16,028 bases of DNA from SZUA-1535 sp964594175 (lineage in GTDB: Archaea > Aenigmatarchaeota > Aenigmatarchaeia > Aenigmatarchaeales > SZUA-1535): NCBI GenBank assembly GCA_964594175.1, contig CAZQLM010000021.1, positions 1 through 16,028 of the forward strand, read 5' to 3'. Under the pieces are notes generated by a model that saw nothing but the letters and a program-made list of their open reading frames with translations, was not told the DNA's origin and made no database searches. Shown here in pieces: positions 1 through 7,634 of this stretch (the stretch's first letter is position 1; each line of letters opens with the position of its first letter). A program made the translations under genes and the position numbers.

Positions 1-47
1 GATTGAACCGCAGCCTCCACCCCTTGTGTGCTCCCCCGCCAATTCCT

Positions 48-884
48 TTAAGTTTGCTGGGAAAGGTGCCGGAGAAATTTTTCTAATTCATCTATCCTTT
101 CCGAAAATATGATTTTATCGTAAAACTTCTTTAGCAGTTCCAAACCCGTGTAGCTCATTTTTTCAGGAACGATGGAAATGAGGAACGAATTTGGAAATAT
201 GTTTTTGTAAATTATCGCCCTGAAACAAAGAGATTGTGCGTACACCAGCAAGTTATGCGTTTTGTGAGTGACTTCTATTATTATTGGCATTTTATTCAAT
301 GACAAAAAGAAATCTGGAAAAAGCGAAACATTCTCGTACTTTATCTCTTTATTTCTTTCGTAGGGAAGACCAAGATTATCGAGAATTTCTCTGATTTTCC
401 TTTCTGAATATGTCTCTCTTTGAACGGAAAGAGATTTGTAGGCCCCTTTTACACCCCACAATCTCCTTTGTTTCTGAGTGGTTTTTTCTTGCCATTTTTT
501 GTTCAATTCCTTCGCTCTTTCCTGTGTTAATCTCCCTCTCTTTTGCATGGATTTGAAATTTTTGAAAGTTTCTACGATTTCTTCCAAGGAAGGAAAATCT
601 TCTGGAACATGCTGCACAAGGATTTTTGATATCTCTTCCGCAATTTCTTTTTTCATGCTCCTTCTTTTTCCGCCTTCGTATTTCACTAATGTTACTTGCG
701 AAATTTTTCTATTGAGCAGATTTAAAAATTCTCTTTGACTTTTATTCAGTGCCAGTCTGAAAATTAGCAGAGTTCTCGGATTTTTCTGCAAGATTTCTGC
801 GATACTTTCTCGCTCTTTCAATCTTTCAATAACATATTTGTAAAGAGATTCTAAGTCTGGCAGTCCATTACCTCCCGCCGGCAC
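48..884 (-). CDS. Intron-encoded HTH plus PD-(D/E)XK/Vsr-like endonuclease (putative homing endonuclease)
   Basis: Fills the 838-nt intron. No LAGLIDADG motif is present. Numbering from the GTG at 884 (278 aa): residues ~35-90 look like an XRE-type helix-turn-helix (KSQREFLNLL, then VTLVKYEGGKRRS). Residues ~118-150 form a basic linker reminiscent of NUMOD-type DNA-binding segments. Residues ~160-260 look like a PD-(D/E)XK or Vsr-like nuclease: E161 in SERKIREIL, D191 in FPDFFL, E204 in IIIEVTHK, with T or H where K is usual. The start is uncertain: ATG 932 lies in the upstream mini-intron, GTG 884 is just inside this intron, and CTG 863 follows a GGAGG at good spacing. The stop (48-50) is in the 3' exon, not in the intron. 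Inferred role is intron homing. The fold call rests on motif spacing only. Confidence 0.72.
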   Translation of the reverse strand: MPAGGNGLPDLESLYKYVIERLKERESIAEILQKNPRTLLIFRLALNKSQREFLNLLNRKISQVTLVKYEGGKRRSMKKEIAEEISKILVQHVPEDFPSLEEIVETFKNFKSMQKRGRLTQERAKELNKKWQEKTTQKQRRLWGVKGAYKSLSVQRETYSERKIREILDNLGLPYERNKEIKYENVSLFPDFFLSLNKMPIIIEVTHKTHNLLVYAQSLCFRAIIYKNIFPNSFLISIVPEKMSYTGLELLKKFYDKIIFSERIDELEKFLRHLSQQT

Positions 885-891
885 CTTTCCA
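54..891 (-). other. 16S rRNA intron 4 (838 nt, BHB type, E. coli position 908)
   Basis: BHB: exon AAG, central helix GCUG, bulge AA^U, intron helix GGAAAGGUGCCGG; on the other side CCGGCACCUUUCC, CAGC, bulge AA^A, exon CUU. The central helix is 4 bp, both bulges are 3 nt and the intron helix is 13 bp. Splicing gives AAGGCUGAA-ACUUAAAGG, exactly the archaeal consensus. By counting from the 907-926 universal site this is position 908, a known archaeal intron site. It encodes a protein without LAGLIDADG motifs. Confidence 0.94.
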
Positions 892-909
892 TTCAGCCTT
901 GCGGCCGTA
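892..909 (-). rRNA. 18-nt micro-exon of 16S rRNA
   Basis: The sequence UACGGCCGCAAGGCUGAA matches archaeal 16S at about E. coli 891-908. It is flanked upstream by the 70-nt intron (910-979) and downstream by the 838-nt intron (54-891). Joining the neighbouring exons gives GGGGAG-UACGGCCGCAAGGCUGAA-ACUUAAAGG, the normal archaeal sequence. Both BHB motifs must therefore resolve correctly to keep these 18 nt in the ribosome. Confidence 0.88.
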
Positions 910-979
910 TTAGGGGGGCCGCACCTGCTCATATCTGGAGTTTAGGTAGGAGGAATATTTAAATTAGCGGTACGACCCT
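910..979 (-). other. 16S rRNA intron 3 (70-nt mini-intron, E. coli ~890/891)
   Basis: Seventy extra bases interrupt the conserved GGGGAG-UACGG of archaeal 16S. BHB: exon GGGG, bulge AG^A, intron helix GGGUCGUACC pairing with GGUGCGGCCC, intron strand CCCU pairing with GGGG (one G-U), bulge AA^U. Splicing restores GGGGAGUACGG. The AU-rich middle has no coding capacity of its own, but an ATG at 932 opens a frame that runs through the micro-exon into the intron 4 ORF. Confidence 0.88.
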
Positions 980-1056
980 CTCCCCAGGCGGCCCGCTTAA
1001 CACCTTCGCTCCGGCACCGGGAGTACTCGAAGTACTCCCGACACCAAGCGGGCATG

Positions 1057-1679
<623 letters not shown>

Positions 1680-2078
1680 TTGGTTCCCCACATCCAGCCG
1701 GACGCCTTCGCCACAGGTGGTCCTCCCCGGATTAAAGGATTTTACCCCTACCCCGGGAATACCCCCGGCCTCTCCCGGTCCCAAGGCGGGCAGTATCCCC
1801 CGCACGCCCGCGCGTTTACGCGCGGATTTCACGAGGGACTTACCCACCCGGCTACGGGCGCTTTAGGCCCAATAATCGCGGCCACCACTCGCGGCGCGGG
1901 TATTACCGTGGCGGCTGGCACCCGTCTTGCCCACCGCTTATTCCCCGAGGTGTTTACCCTCGGGAAAAGGCTCCGCAGTGCGGAGCCACTCCGGCTGACC
2001 TCGTCGCGCTTGCGCGCATTGCGAAGGTTTCGCGCCTGCTGCGACCCGTAGGCCCTGCCCTCATGTCTCAGAGGGCAT

Positions 2079-2114
<36 letters not shown>

Positions 2115-2256
2115 AGGCTTGCCGGGACGTTACCCCGGCAACAACCTGATGGGCCGCGCCCCCATCCTGGGGCACCCAAGGAGGGTTTTCCCCTCCCAGG
2201 GCCTTTCACCCTAGGGACATTCCAGTACCCTAGGGCTATGGGGGATTAGCCCCAGT

Positions 2257-2510
2257 TTCGGGACCCCGGAGGCAAAGAATTTTTAGGATTTCAAGAAGTT
2301 TTTTTCTTTTGATCACAGAATAAGGTAAGATACCAGATTTTATCACGCGTATGAAAATATAGGTTTCCGCCAAATTCTTTTCTGATCTTTTCAAGAACTT
2401 TCTTGTTTTTGTTGTGAATAGTAAGTTTTATTATTGTCTGAAATCCTTGCTTATATCTTTTGTCTTTTCTCTTTCTTAAAATATTTTGAAAAAATTTTTG
2501 CTCCGGGATT
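2257..2510 (-). other. 16S rRNA intron 1 (254 nt, BHB type, in the helix 8 loop)
   Basis: The insertion lies in the GAAA loop of helix 8, near E. coli position 160. BHB: exon CGGG, bulge AA^A, intron helix AUCCCGGAG pairing with CUCCGGGGU, intron strand CCCG pairing with exon CGGG, then bulge AA^A and exon CUGGGG. Splicing gives CGGGAAACUGGGG, the archaeal consensus. The intron contains only a decayed endonuclease reading frame. Boundaries are inferred from pairing and consensus. Confidence 0.9.
2260..2509 (-). pseudogene. Decayed LAGLIDADG-type homing endonuclease fragment in intron 1
   Basis: The reading frame through the intron encodes about 70 residues. The segment FQTIIKLTIHNKNKKVLEKI, followed by a FGGNLYFHTRDKIWYLTL-like stretch, resembles the half-domain after a LAGLIDADG helix. 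There is no LAGLIDADG motif and no start codon within the intron. The frame stops at 2291, just after a run of seven A. One frame over, the sequence continues as LLEILKIL, the kind of C-terminal helix the family has, so a frameshift in the A-run probably broke it. Family assignment rests on pattern only. Confidence 0.6.
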
Positions 2511-2667
2511 TTCCCGGGATTATCCCCCTCCCCAGGGTAGGTTAGGCACGTGTTACTCAGCAGTCCGCCAGGCAGCGGTCCTGAGCAAAGCCCAGGGCCG
2601 CCACCTCCGACTCGCATGGCTTAGTCTCAGCCGGATAGCGGTGGCCTCCGGCGGGATCAACCGGAAT

Positions 2668-2853
2668 TGGCGAGGGAGCTTGGCTCCCTGCCTTTTTTGC
2701 GGTGCCTGCTCCCGCATCAGAATTAACAGAAATGTTAAATCCTCATCTCTTTGCGCCGGGTCGGACCAGGATTTTTCATCATTGCTCAAAACCCCAACGC
2801 TACCCGGCACTATTACGAGTTACTATAAACAATACTTTCAAAGTTTTTAAAGT
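2668..2853 (-). promoter_or_regulatory. 16S rRNA leader and candidate promoter
   Basis: No gene lies in 2668-2941. Just before the mature 16S 5' end is a 7-bp hairpin, AGGGAGC-CAA-GCUCCCU style, at 2673-2689. Further upstream, GCCGGGU (2808-2802) can pair with ACCCGGC (2761-2755) across about 40 nt; these may be leader processing elements. Candidate TATA boxes on the minus strand are CTTTAAAAAC (about 2843-2852) and TTTATAG (2829-2823); the first would place the transcript start near 2821. Between 2862 and 2941 I see only T-runs after the upstream gene's stop. Confidence 0.4.
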
Positions 2854-2941
2854 TTACGCTTTAACTGACTGAATCCATTCATTGCTTTTTTTATGGTGCA
2901 AGCCAATCGCCTCGAAGAAAAACCCCACTAAGTTGAAAGCT

Positions 2942-3430
2942 CTAACTTACGAATTTTCTCATCACAAAATAGTATTTTTTAAAATTTCTTGCTCTGTGAA
3001 ATTTTAGTGAGTCTACATTTTCAGCATATATTTCAGATACAATCATTTCTATCCCATTTTCTCTAAACCATTCTTCTGCTTTTTTTAGTAGAGCTGAGGC
3101 TACGCCCTTTCTGCGAAACTCTTTTTTAACGAATATGTCGCAAATATAGCCATACCTCCAAATCTTCCAGTAATTTTTGCTTTTCCTTCCTATCCAACCG
3201 AAAATATAGCCGATTGGCTTTTGCTTATGCAAAGCAATAAAAAGAAATGTCTCTGGGCTTGCGAGCTTTCTCTTAATCCATTCGATCAGCTTGTCGATTA
3301 TTTCTTCTGGCTCTTTAAGAGTTGGATCAAACCTTTTATCAATTTTTCTCGCCTCAAATAAAAGCTCTCGAAGTTTTTCAGTATCTCTTGCCCTGAAAGC
3401 TTTAATTTCGAGTTTTAATTTTTCTTCCAT
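2942..3430 (-). CDS. GNAT-family N-acetyltransferase
   Basis: A 162-aa single-domain GNAT protein predicted to move an acetyl group from acetyl-CoA to an unknown amine (protein N-terminus, lysine or small molecule). The acetyl-CoA-binding motif A is clear: DIFVKKEFRRKGVASALLKK, with the R-x-x-G-x-A/G signature. It is followed by the typical tail in which a conserved N (ENVDSLKFH) precedes ARNFKK. ATG 3430 is chosen over the in-frame TTG at 3436. Either start overlaps the end of the Nudix gene (stop at 3402), so the two are translationally coupled in one transcript. It resembles RimI-like N-terminal acetyltransferases in length, but the substrate cannot be read from sequence. Confidence 0.85.
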   Translation of the reverse strand: MEEKLKLEIKAFRARDTEKLRELLFEARKIDKRFDPTLKEPEEIIDKLIEWIKRKLASPETFLFIALHKQKPIGYIFGWIGRKSKNYWKIWRYGYICDIFVKKEFRRKGVASALLKKAEEWFRENGIEMIVSEIYAENVDSLKFHRARNFKKYYFVMRKFVS

Positions 3431-3908
3431 TTTCAAGCACCATTACATTGCCATTGATGAGCTTCCAGCGGTTAAATTTAAAGCTTGCAAAAATTTTCTT
3501 TCCTCTAAGCACGTAAGGCAACCAAAATTTATCATCTTCCCACATTTTGTCCCAAGGAATTTCACTCAGCTTGAACCAAAAAGGTTTGGCTTCTTCTGTT
3601 TCTTTTACTTTACCCTTCCACTTTTTGCAGAGAAAAACGTGGACATAAATCATTTCTATTTCTCTTTTTTTGTAGTTGATAAATTCAAGCAAACCCTGCC
3701 AGTGAAGTTTTTTTGGAAGAGCACAAATTTCTTCTTCACATTCTCGCAGAGCAGCCTGCTCTACGCTTTCATTTTTGTGCACTTTTCCTCCAACGCCATT
3801 GAAAAATCCTTTTCCCAAGCCGCGTTTTTTCTCTATTAGCAAAACTTTTCCTCTGCGTAGAAAATATACAAGGGTTTGTACTTCTGCTTTCTGTACTTGC
3901 GATGACAT
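3402..3908 (-). CDS. Nudix hydrolase, MTH1-like (oxidised purine nucleotide diphosphatase)
   Basis: 168 aa. The complete Nudix box G-x5-E-x7-REUxEE is at residues 41-60, with metal-binding glutamates E56, E59 and E60. Beyond the box it resembles human MTH1 along its length: KKRGLGKGFFNGVGGKV at 27-43 parallels MTH1's KKRG-FGAG-x-WNGFGGKV. WFKLSEIP then MWEDDKFW at 111-129 parallels WFQLDQIP and MWPDDSYW, and a FKF strand follows. N37 and the W-x-DD residues (W123, D125, D126) correspond to the MTH1 base-recognition set (N33, W117, D119, D120 from memory). The likely role is hydrolysis of 8-oxo-dGTP or 2-OH-dATP to clean the nucleotide pool. It is the first gene of a pair with the GNAT gene and has its own TATA box. 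Confidence 0.88.
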   Translation of the reverse strand: MSSQVQKAEVQTLVYFLRRGKVLLIEKKRGLGKGFFNGVGGKVHKNESVEQAALRECEEEICALPKKLHWQGLLEFINYKKREIEMIYVHVFLCKKWKGKVKETEEAKPFWFKLSEIPWDKMWEDDKFWLPYVLRGKKIFASFKFNRWKLINGNVMVLENGRKIKTRN

Positions 3909-3930
3909 GTGTTTATTCTGAAATTTAAGA

Positions 3931-3944
3931 AATTTAAATTATAA
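3931..3944 (-). promoter_or_regulatory. TATA box of the Nudix-GNAT pair
   Basis: The minus-strand sequence TTATAATTTAAATT is centred about 27 nt before the ATG at 3908, the archaeal spacing for a leaderless or nearly leaderless mRNA. Confidence 0.55.
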
Positions 3945-4022
3945 TCTTTCCGCAAGTTCCATCTAAACGTAATTTTTTATTCTTTTAATGTTCAACAAAG
4001 CATTTTGGATTCGTTAAAAAAA

Positions 4023-4034
4023 CATATATTAAAG
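4023..4034 (+). promoter_or_regulatory. TATA box of the archease gene
   Basis: CATATATTAAAG is centred about 27 nt before the ATG at 4055. No ribosome binding site lies between, which suggests a leaderless transcript. Confidence 0.6.
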
Positions 4035-4054
4035 TCGATTCGAAAAAACAATTC

Positions 4055-4495
4055 ATGGAAAGTATAAGATTTTTCGAGCATCCTGCAGATATAGAGTTCG
4101 AGGCTTATGGAAAAACTTTGGAAGAAGTTTTCGAGAACGTTGCAAAAGTTGTGCTTAGCACAATGACAAACATAGCTAAGGTAAAGAAAAAAATTCAGAA
4201 AAGCATCGAAATCTCTTCTGAAGATTTGCTTTCTTTGCTTTACGATTTTATCGAGCAAATTTTAATTTTTCACGATGCAGAAAATCTGGTGTTCGGAGAG
4301 GTTAAAGTTAAAAAAATAGAAAAGAGAGAGGATAAATATTTTTTAGAAGCAGAGCTGAATGGAGAAGAGTATAGCCAAGAAAAACATGAAAGCGGAACGG
4401 TTATAAAAGCTATAACATATCATGAAATGCAAATAGGAAAGAAAAAGGTTAATGAAGAGGAGCTTTACTATGCCCATGTTGTTTTAGATATTTGA
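4055..4495 (+). CDS. Archease (RtcB RNA ligase cofactor)
   Basis: 146 aa, the normal archease length. Archease activates RtcB, the ligase that joins tRNA and rRNA exons after the splicing endonuclease cuts BHB motifs, by promoting its guanylylation. The N-terminus FFEHPADIEFEAYGKTLEE carries the family signature with the metal-binding aspartate D12. The middle LLYDFIEQILIF and the C-terminal block ESGTVIKAITYHEM, then VVLDI with D145, also match. It is a single gene with its own TATA box. The gene lies about 1.4 kb from a 16S gene with four BHB introns; a functional link is plausible, but archease is general in archaea and RtcB itself is not in this window. Confidence 0.93.
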   Translation: MESIRFFEHPADIEFEAYGKTLEEVFENVAKVVLSTMTNIAKVKKKIQKSIEISSEDLLSLLYDFIEQILIFHDAENLVFGEVKVKKIEKREDKYFLEAELNGEEYSQEKHESGTVIKAITYHEMQIGKKKVNEEELYYAHVVLDI

Positions 4496-5238
4496 AAAAC
4501 TTTCAGAAAAAAGAGCACCAGTTGCGCTTCCAAAATACTCTCCGAGTTTTATGAATGCTAAATTTTTTCCCTTTCTTTTGCAGACTTCAAAATTTTTATT
4601 AACGATGGTGAGGCTATGCCCATGAGAAAAGCGTTTGCAATCCATAGAAAACTTGCTATTATCCAGTTATTGGCTTGAATCAAAAACAAGTTTAAGAAAA
4701 TTACTAGTGTAATAGAGATCAAAAAAATGAGCTTAGGTTTTTTATATCGCCGAGTTTGCCAAAAGTTATACTGGCTAAATAAAAGCACATGTAACTAATA
4801 CCTATTATAACTCCTATCTTTCCTGTACCTGTTCCCAGCCACTTAAACCATAAAGGTAGTGCAAAAACTGTTAAAGAAGAAAAACTCATGAGAAGAAAAA
4901 ATTGTATTAGAAATAAAAATTTCACGCTTGAAGTTTTAAGACAAGCAAGAAATGAGCAGAGGAGAAATGCGTGTTCAAAGCTCAGCCACAAAATTAAATA
5001 ACCTCCTAAAAGCATGCCAAAAACCAAAAATATTCCGCATATTCCATTCCATTTTCCTATCCACTCGCTTCTTCTATTTTTAGGCGCTATATCAGAAAGA
5101 TGAAAAATAGACGCTACACCGAGGTAAGGCAAGCTCTTTGAGGTAAATAGGAAATGCGATAGAAACTATTCCGAATTGGAATTGCAACAAAATTCCCAAC
5201 GAAAAAATTATTAATTTCTTTTTCCAAAAAGCTTGCAT
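4484..5238 (-). pseudogene. Broken MFS-type transporter
   Basis: Remains of a major facilitator superfamily permease read in at least three frames. The N-terminus starts at ATG 5238: MQAFWKKKLIIFSLGILLQF, one membrane helix ending FPIYLKEL. The frame then shifts near 5125 to a piece with a motif-A-like LSDIAPKNRR and helices containing GICGIFLVFGMLLGGYLI and FLFLIQFFLLMSFSSL. A second shift near 4745, after TFGKLGD, leads to YKKPKLIFLI and two more helices. A third, at an A-run near 4560, leads to NLAFIKLGEYFGSATG, ending at 4484 inside the archease 3' end. About 250 codons remain of the ~400 usual, so internal segments are also missing. The original substrate cannot be told. Its 5' end now carries the valS promoter. 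Confidence 0.82.
5204..5217 (+). promoter_or_regulatory. Candidate TATA box of valS
   Basis: AAAAATTATTAATT is centred about 26 nt before the valS ATG (5237), inside the first codons of the MFS pseudogene on the other strand. Confidence 0.45.
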
Positions 5239-7630
5239 GCAGGGATTTGAGAAAAGGTTTAGCAGAGAAGAGGAAAAAAGAATAAGGGATTTTTGGTTCT
5301 CGAAAAACATTTTCAAGTTCGATAAACAAAGCTCAAAGCCAGTTTTTGTTATAGATACTCCCCCTCCTTATCCGAGCGGGGATTTTCACATGGGAAATTT
5401 TCTGAACTGGTGCTACATAGATTTTATCGCCCGTTACAAGCGCTTGCTCGGCTATAATGTTTTTTTTCCTCAGGGCTGGGATGTGCACGGCTTACCGACA
5501 GAAGTAAAAGTTGAGCAGGCTACAGGAAAAAAATGCTCGGAAGTGGAGAGAAAAGAGTGGGTAAAGCTTTGCGAAGAGTGGACAGAGAAGCATATAAAAG
5601 CTATGAAGGAAGCGATGCTTAACTTCGGTTTTTCAATAGACTGGAGCACGGAATATAGGACTTCTGATAAAAGCTATTTAAAAGCTGTTCAGCTTTCCTT
5701 TCTTGAGCTTCGAGAAAAAGGCCTTGTTTACAGAGGAAAGCACCCTGTAAACTGGTGCCCTAGATGCGAAACAGCTATAGCAGATGCAGAAGTTGAATAC
5801 ATTACGAGAAAAACTAGGCTGAACTTCATAAAGTTTCCTTTGGTAGAGGAAGGAGAAATAGTTGTTGCAACTACTCGTCCAGAGCTTTTGCATGCTTGCG
5901 TAGCTATAGCTGTAAATCCTGAAGATGAGCGCTACAAAGAAATTATAGGGCGTTACGCAAAGGTTCCTTTGTTCGGGCAGGAAGTTGAGATAATAGCAAG
6001 CGAAAGCGTAGACCCAGAGTTCGGAACAGGAATAGTGATGATCTGCACATTTGGAGATAAGCAAGACGTGGAATGGGTTTTCAAGCATGGCTTACCAATA
6101 ATAGAAAGCTTGACCGAAGATGGCAAGCTTAAGAATGCTCGCGAGTTTTCCGGGCTTAGCGTTGAAGAGGCGAGAGAAAAAATCATGGAAAAGCTTCGCG
6201 AAAAAGGATATCTTCTTGAGCATAAAGAAATAGAGCAAAACGTTGGCGTTTGCTGGCGGTGTAAAACGCCAATAGAAATTCTCAATAAAGAGCAGTGGTT
6301 TGTTGCTGTCACTAGGTTAAAGAATAAGGTTGTCGAAGAGACGAAAAAAGTTAAGTGGATTCCTTCTCACTATGCTCTTCGCCAGATTAACTGGGCAGAA
6401 AGCATGACCTGGGACTGGGTTATAAGCAGGCAAAAGGTTTACGGCACTCCTATTCCTGTTTGGTACTGCAAAAAATGCGGGAACATTATTTTTGCTTCTC
6501 GTGAGCAGTTGCCAGTTGACCCCGTTTACGACTCGCCACCTGTAGAAGCATGTCCAAAATGCGGGGCAAGAGGGTTTGAAGGGGAAAAGGATACAATGGA
6601 TACTTGGATGGATTCTTCGATAACAATAGCTTTTCATGCTGGCTGGCCAGAAAATTTTAATCATAGCTTGTTCCCAGCTGATTTGCAACCAAATGGTGCT
6701 GATATAATAAGAACTTGGGATTATTACTTAATGGTACGTCACTTAATGCTTTTCGGAAAAGCTCCCTACAAGCAAGTTCTCATCAACGGCTTGGTGCTCG
6801 GAGAGGACGGAAGGAAAATGAGCAAAAGTTTGGGAAACTTTGTCACTTCAAAAGAAGTTTATGAAAAATATCCAGCAGATGCAATTCGCTACTGGGCAGC
6901 CGCAGGAGGAGCTCCTGGGAGTGATGTGCCATTTTCCTGGAAAGAAGTTGAGCACGGAGCAAAGCTTGTTACAAAGCTATGGAACATAGCAAGATTTTGT
7001 TCTTTGCACATAAAGGAAAAGCCTGCCGAAAAAGATTTGCACATTATAGACAAATGGATTTTGACAAAGTTTCAAGAGCTGAAGCGAGAGGTTAAACAAG
7101 CTATGGATGGCTATAAATTTAACCAAGCGATAATAGCTTTGGAAAAATTTCTCTGGCACGAGCTAGCGGATAATTACCTTGAAATGATCAAGCACAGAAT
7201 TTATTCTAATGATGAAAGCGTTAAATTCGTTCTCTACACTTTGCTCAAGGAACTTTGCATAATGCTATCTTGCTTCATGCCTTTTGTTACAGAAGCAATT
7301 TATCAAAGGTTATTTGCAAAGCAGGAAAAAGAAAGCATTGCTCTTGAATCATGGCCAGAATTCGAGGAAAGATTTTTCGATATAAAAGCAAAGCAAGCAG
7401 GAGAACTAGCAAAAAATATAATCTCTGCTTTAAGGCAGTGGAAATCTAGGCATAAACTTTCTTTGAAAGAAGAGATAGGTAAAATCGTTATAGAGTGCGA
7501 TAAGGAAACGGAAGAACTTGTTAAAAAAGTAGAAGATGTGATAAAAGGTGCAGCGCATGTTAAGCAAATAGAATTTGGCGAAGCTGAGGAAATAGAAGTT
7601 GAAAGAATGAAAATTGACGTGATGAAATAA
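5237..7630 (+). CDS. valS: Valyl-tRNA synthetase
   Basis: 797 aa; charges tRNA-Val with valine in the cytoplasm. It is a class Ia synthetase: the HIGH-type motif is HMGN (residues 51-54, inside YPSGDFHMGNFLNW) and KMSKS is at 527-531. VNWCPRCETAIADAEVEY and DTMDTWMDSS are typical of ValRS rather than IleRS or LeuRS. The CP1 editing domain lies at about 195-300, with TTRPELLHACVAIAVNPED and FGTGIVMICTFGD. Zinc-binding cysteine pairs are CWRCKTP and WYCKKCG plus CPKCG. The anticodon-binding helical domain is at about 610-797; there is no C-terminal coiled coil. It is shorter than many archaeal ValRS. The fourth motif residue is N rather than the usual H. The start overlaps that of the MFS pseudogene on the other strand (shared GCATGC). 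Confidence 0.96.
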   Translation: MQGFEKRFSREEEKRIRDFWFSKNIFKFDKQSSKPVFVIDTPPPYPSGDFHMGNFLNWCYIDFIARYKRLLGYNVFFPQGWDVHGLPTEVKVEQATGKKCSEVERKEWVKLCEEWTEKHIKAMKEAMLNFGFSIDWSTEYRTSDKSYLKAVQLSFLELREKGLVYRGKHPVNWCPRCETAIADAEVEYITRKTRLNFIKFPLVEEGEIVVATTRPELLHACVAIAVNPEDERYKEIIGRYAKVPLFGQEVEIIASESVDPEFGTGIVMICTFGDKQDVEWVFKHGLPIIESLTEDGKLKNAREFSGLSVEEAREKIMEKLREKGYLLEHKEIEQNVGVCWRCKTPIEILNKEQWFVAVTRLKNKVVEETKKVKWIPSHYALRQINWAESMTWDWVISRQKVYGTPIPVWYCKKCGNIIFASREQLPVDPVYDSPPVEACPKCGARGFEGEKDTMDTWMDSSITIAFHAGWPENFNHSLFPADLQPNGADIIRTWDYYLMVRHLMLFGKAPYKQVLINGLVLGEDGRKMSKSLGNFVTSKEVYEKYPADAIRYWAAAGGAPGSDVPFSWKEVEHGAKLVTKLWNIARFCSLHIKEKPAEKDLHIIDKWILTKFQELKREVKQAMDGYKFNQAIIALEKFLWHELADNYLEMIKHRIYSNDESVKFVLYTLLKELCIMLSCFMPFVTEAIYQRLFAKQEKESIALESWPEFEERFFDIKAKQAGELAKNIISALRQWKSRHKLSLKEEIGKIVIECDKETEELVKKVEDVIKGAAHVKQIEFGEAEEIEVERMKIDVMK

Positions 7631-7634
7631 TTAT

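Noticed and set aside
1019..1039. Perfect inverted repeat GGGAGTAC..GTACTCCC as a terminator or operator
   Set aside because: It is the normal variable hairpin of 16S rRNA near E. coli 830-860, inside an exon.
2755..2808. tRNA or C/D-box RNA in the 16S leader (GCCGGGU/ACCCGGC ends and an AUGAUGA)
   Set aside because: The 54-nt span is too short for a tRNA and has no anticodon or T arm; no properly spaced D box CUGA follows. A leader processing stem is more likely.
2434..2850. Open reading frames over the 16S 5' end and leader (plus 2434-2850, minus 2553-2810)
   Set aside because: They overlap the 16S 5' exon, intron 1 and the leader, with no protein-like composition.
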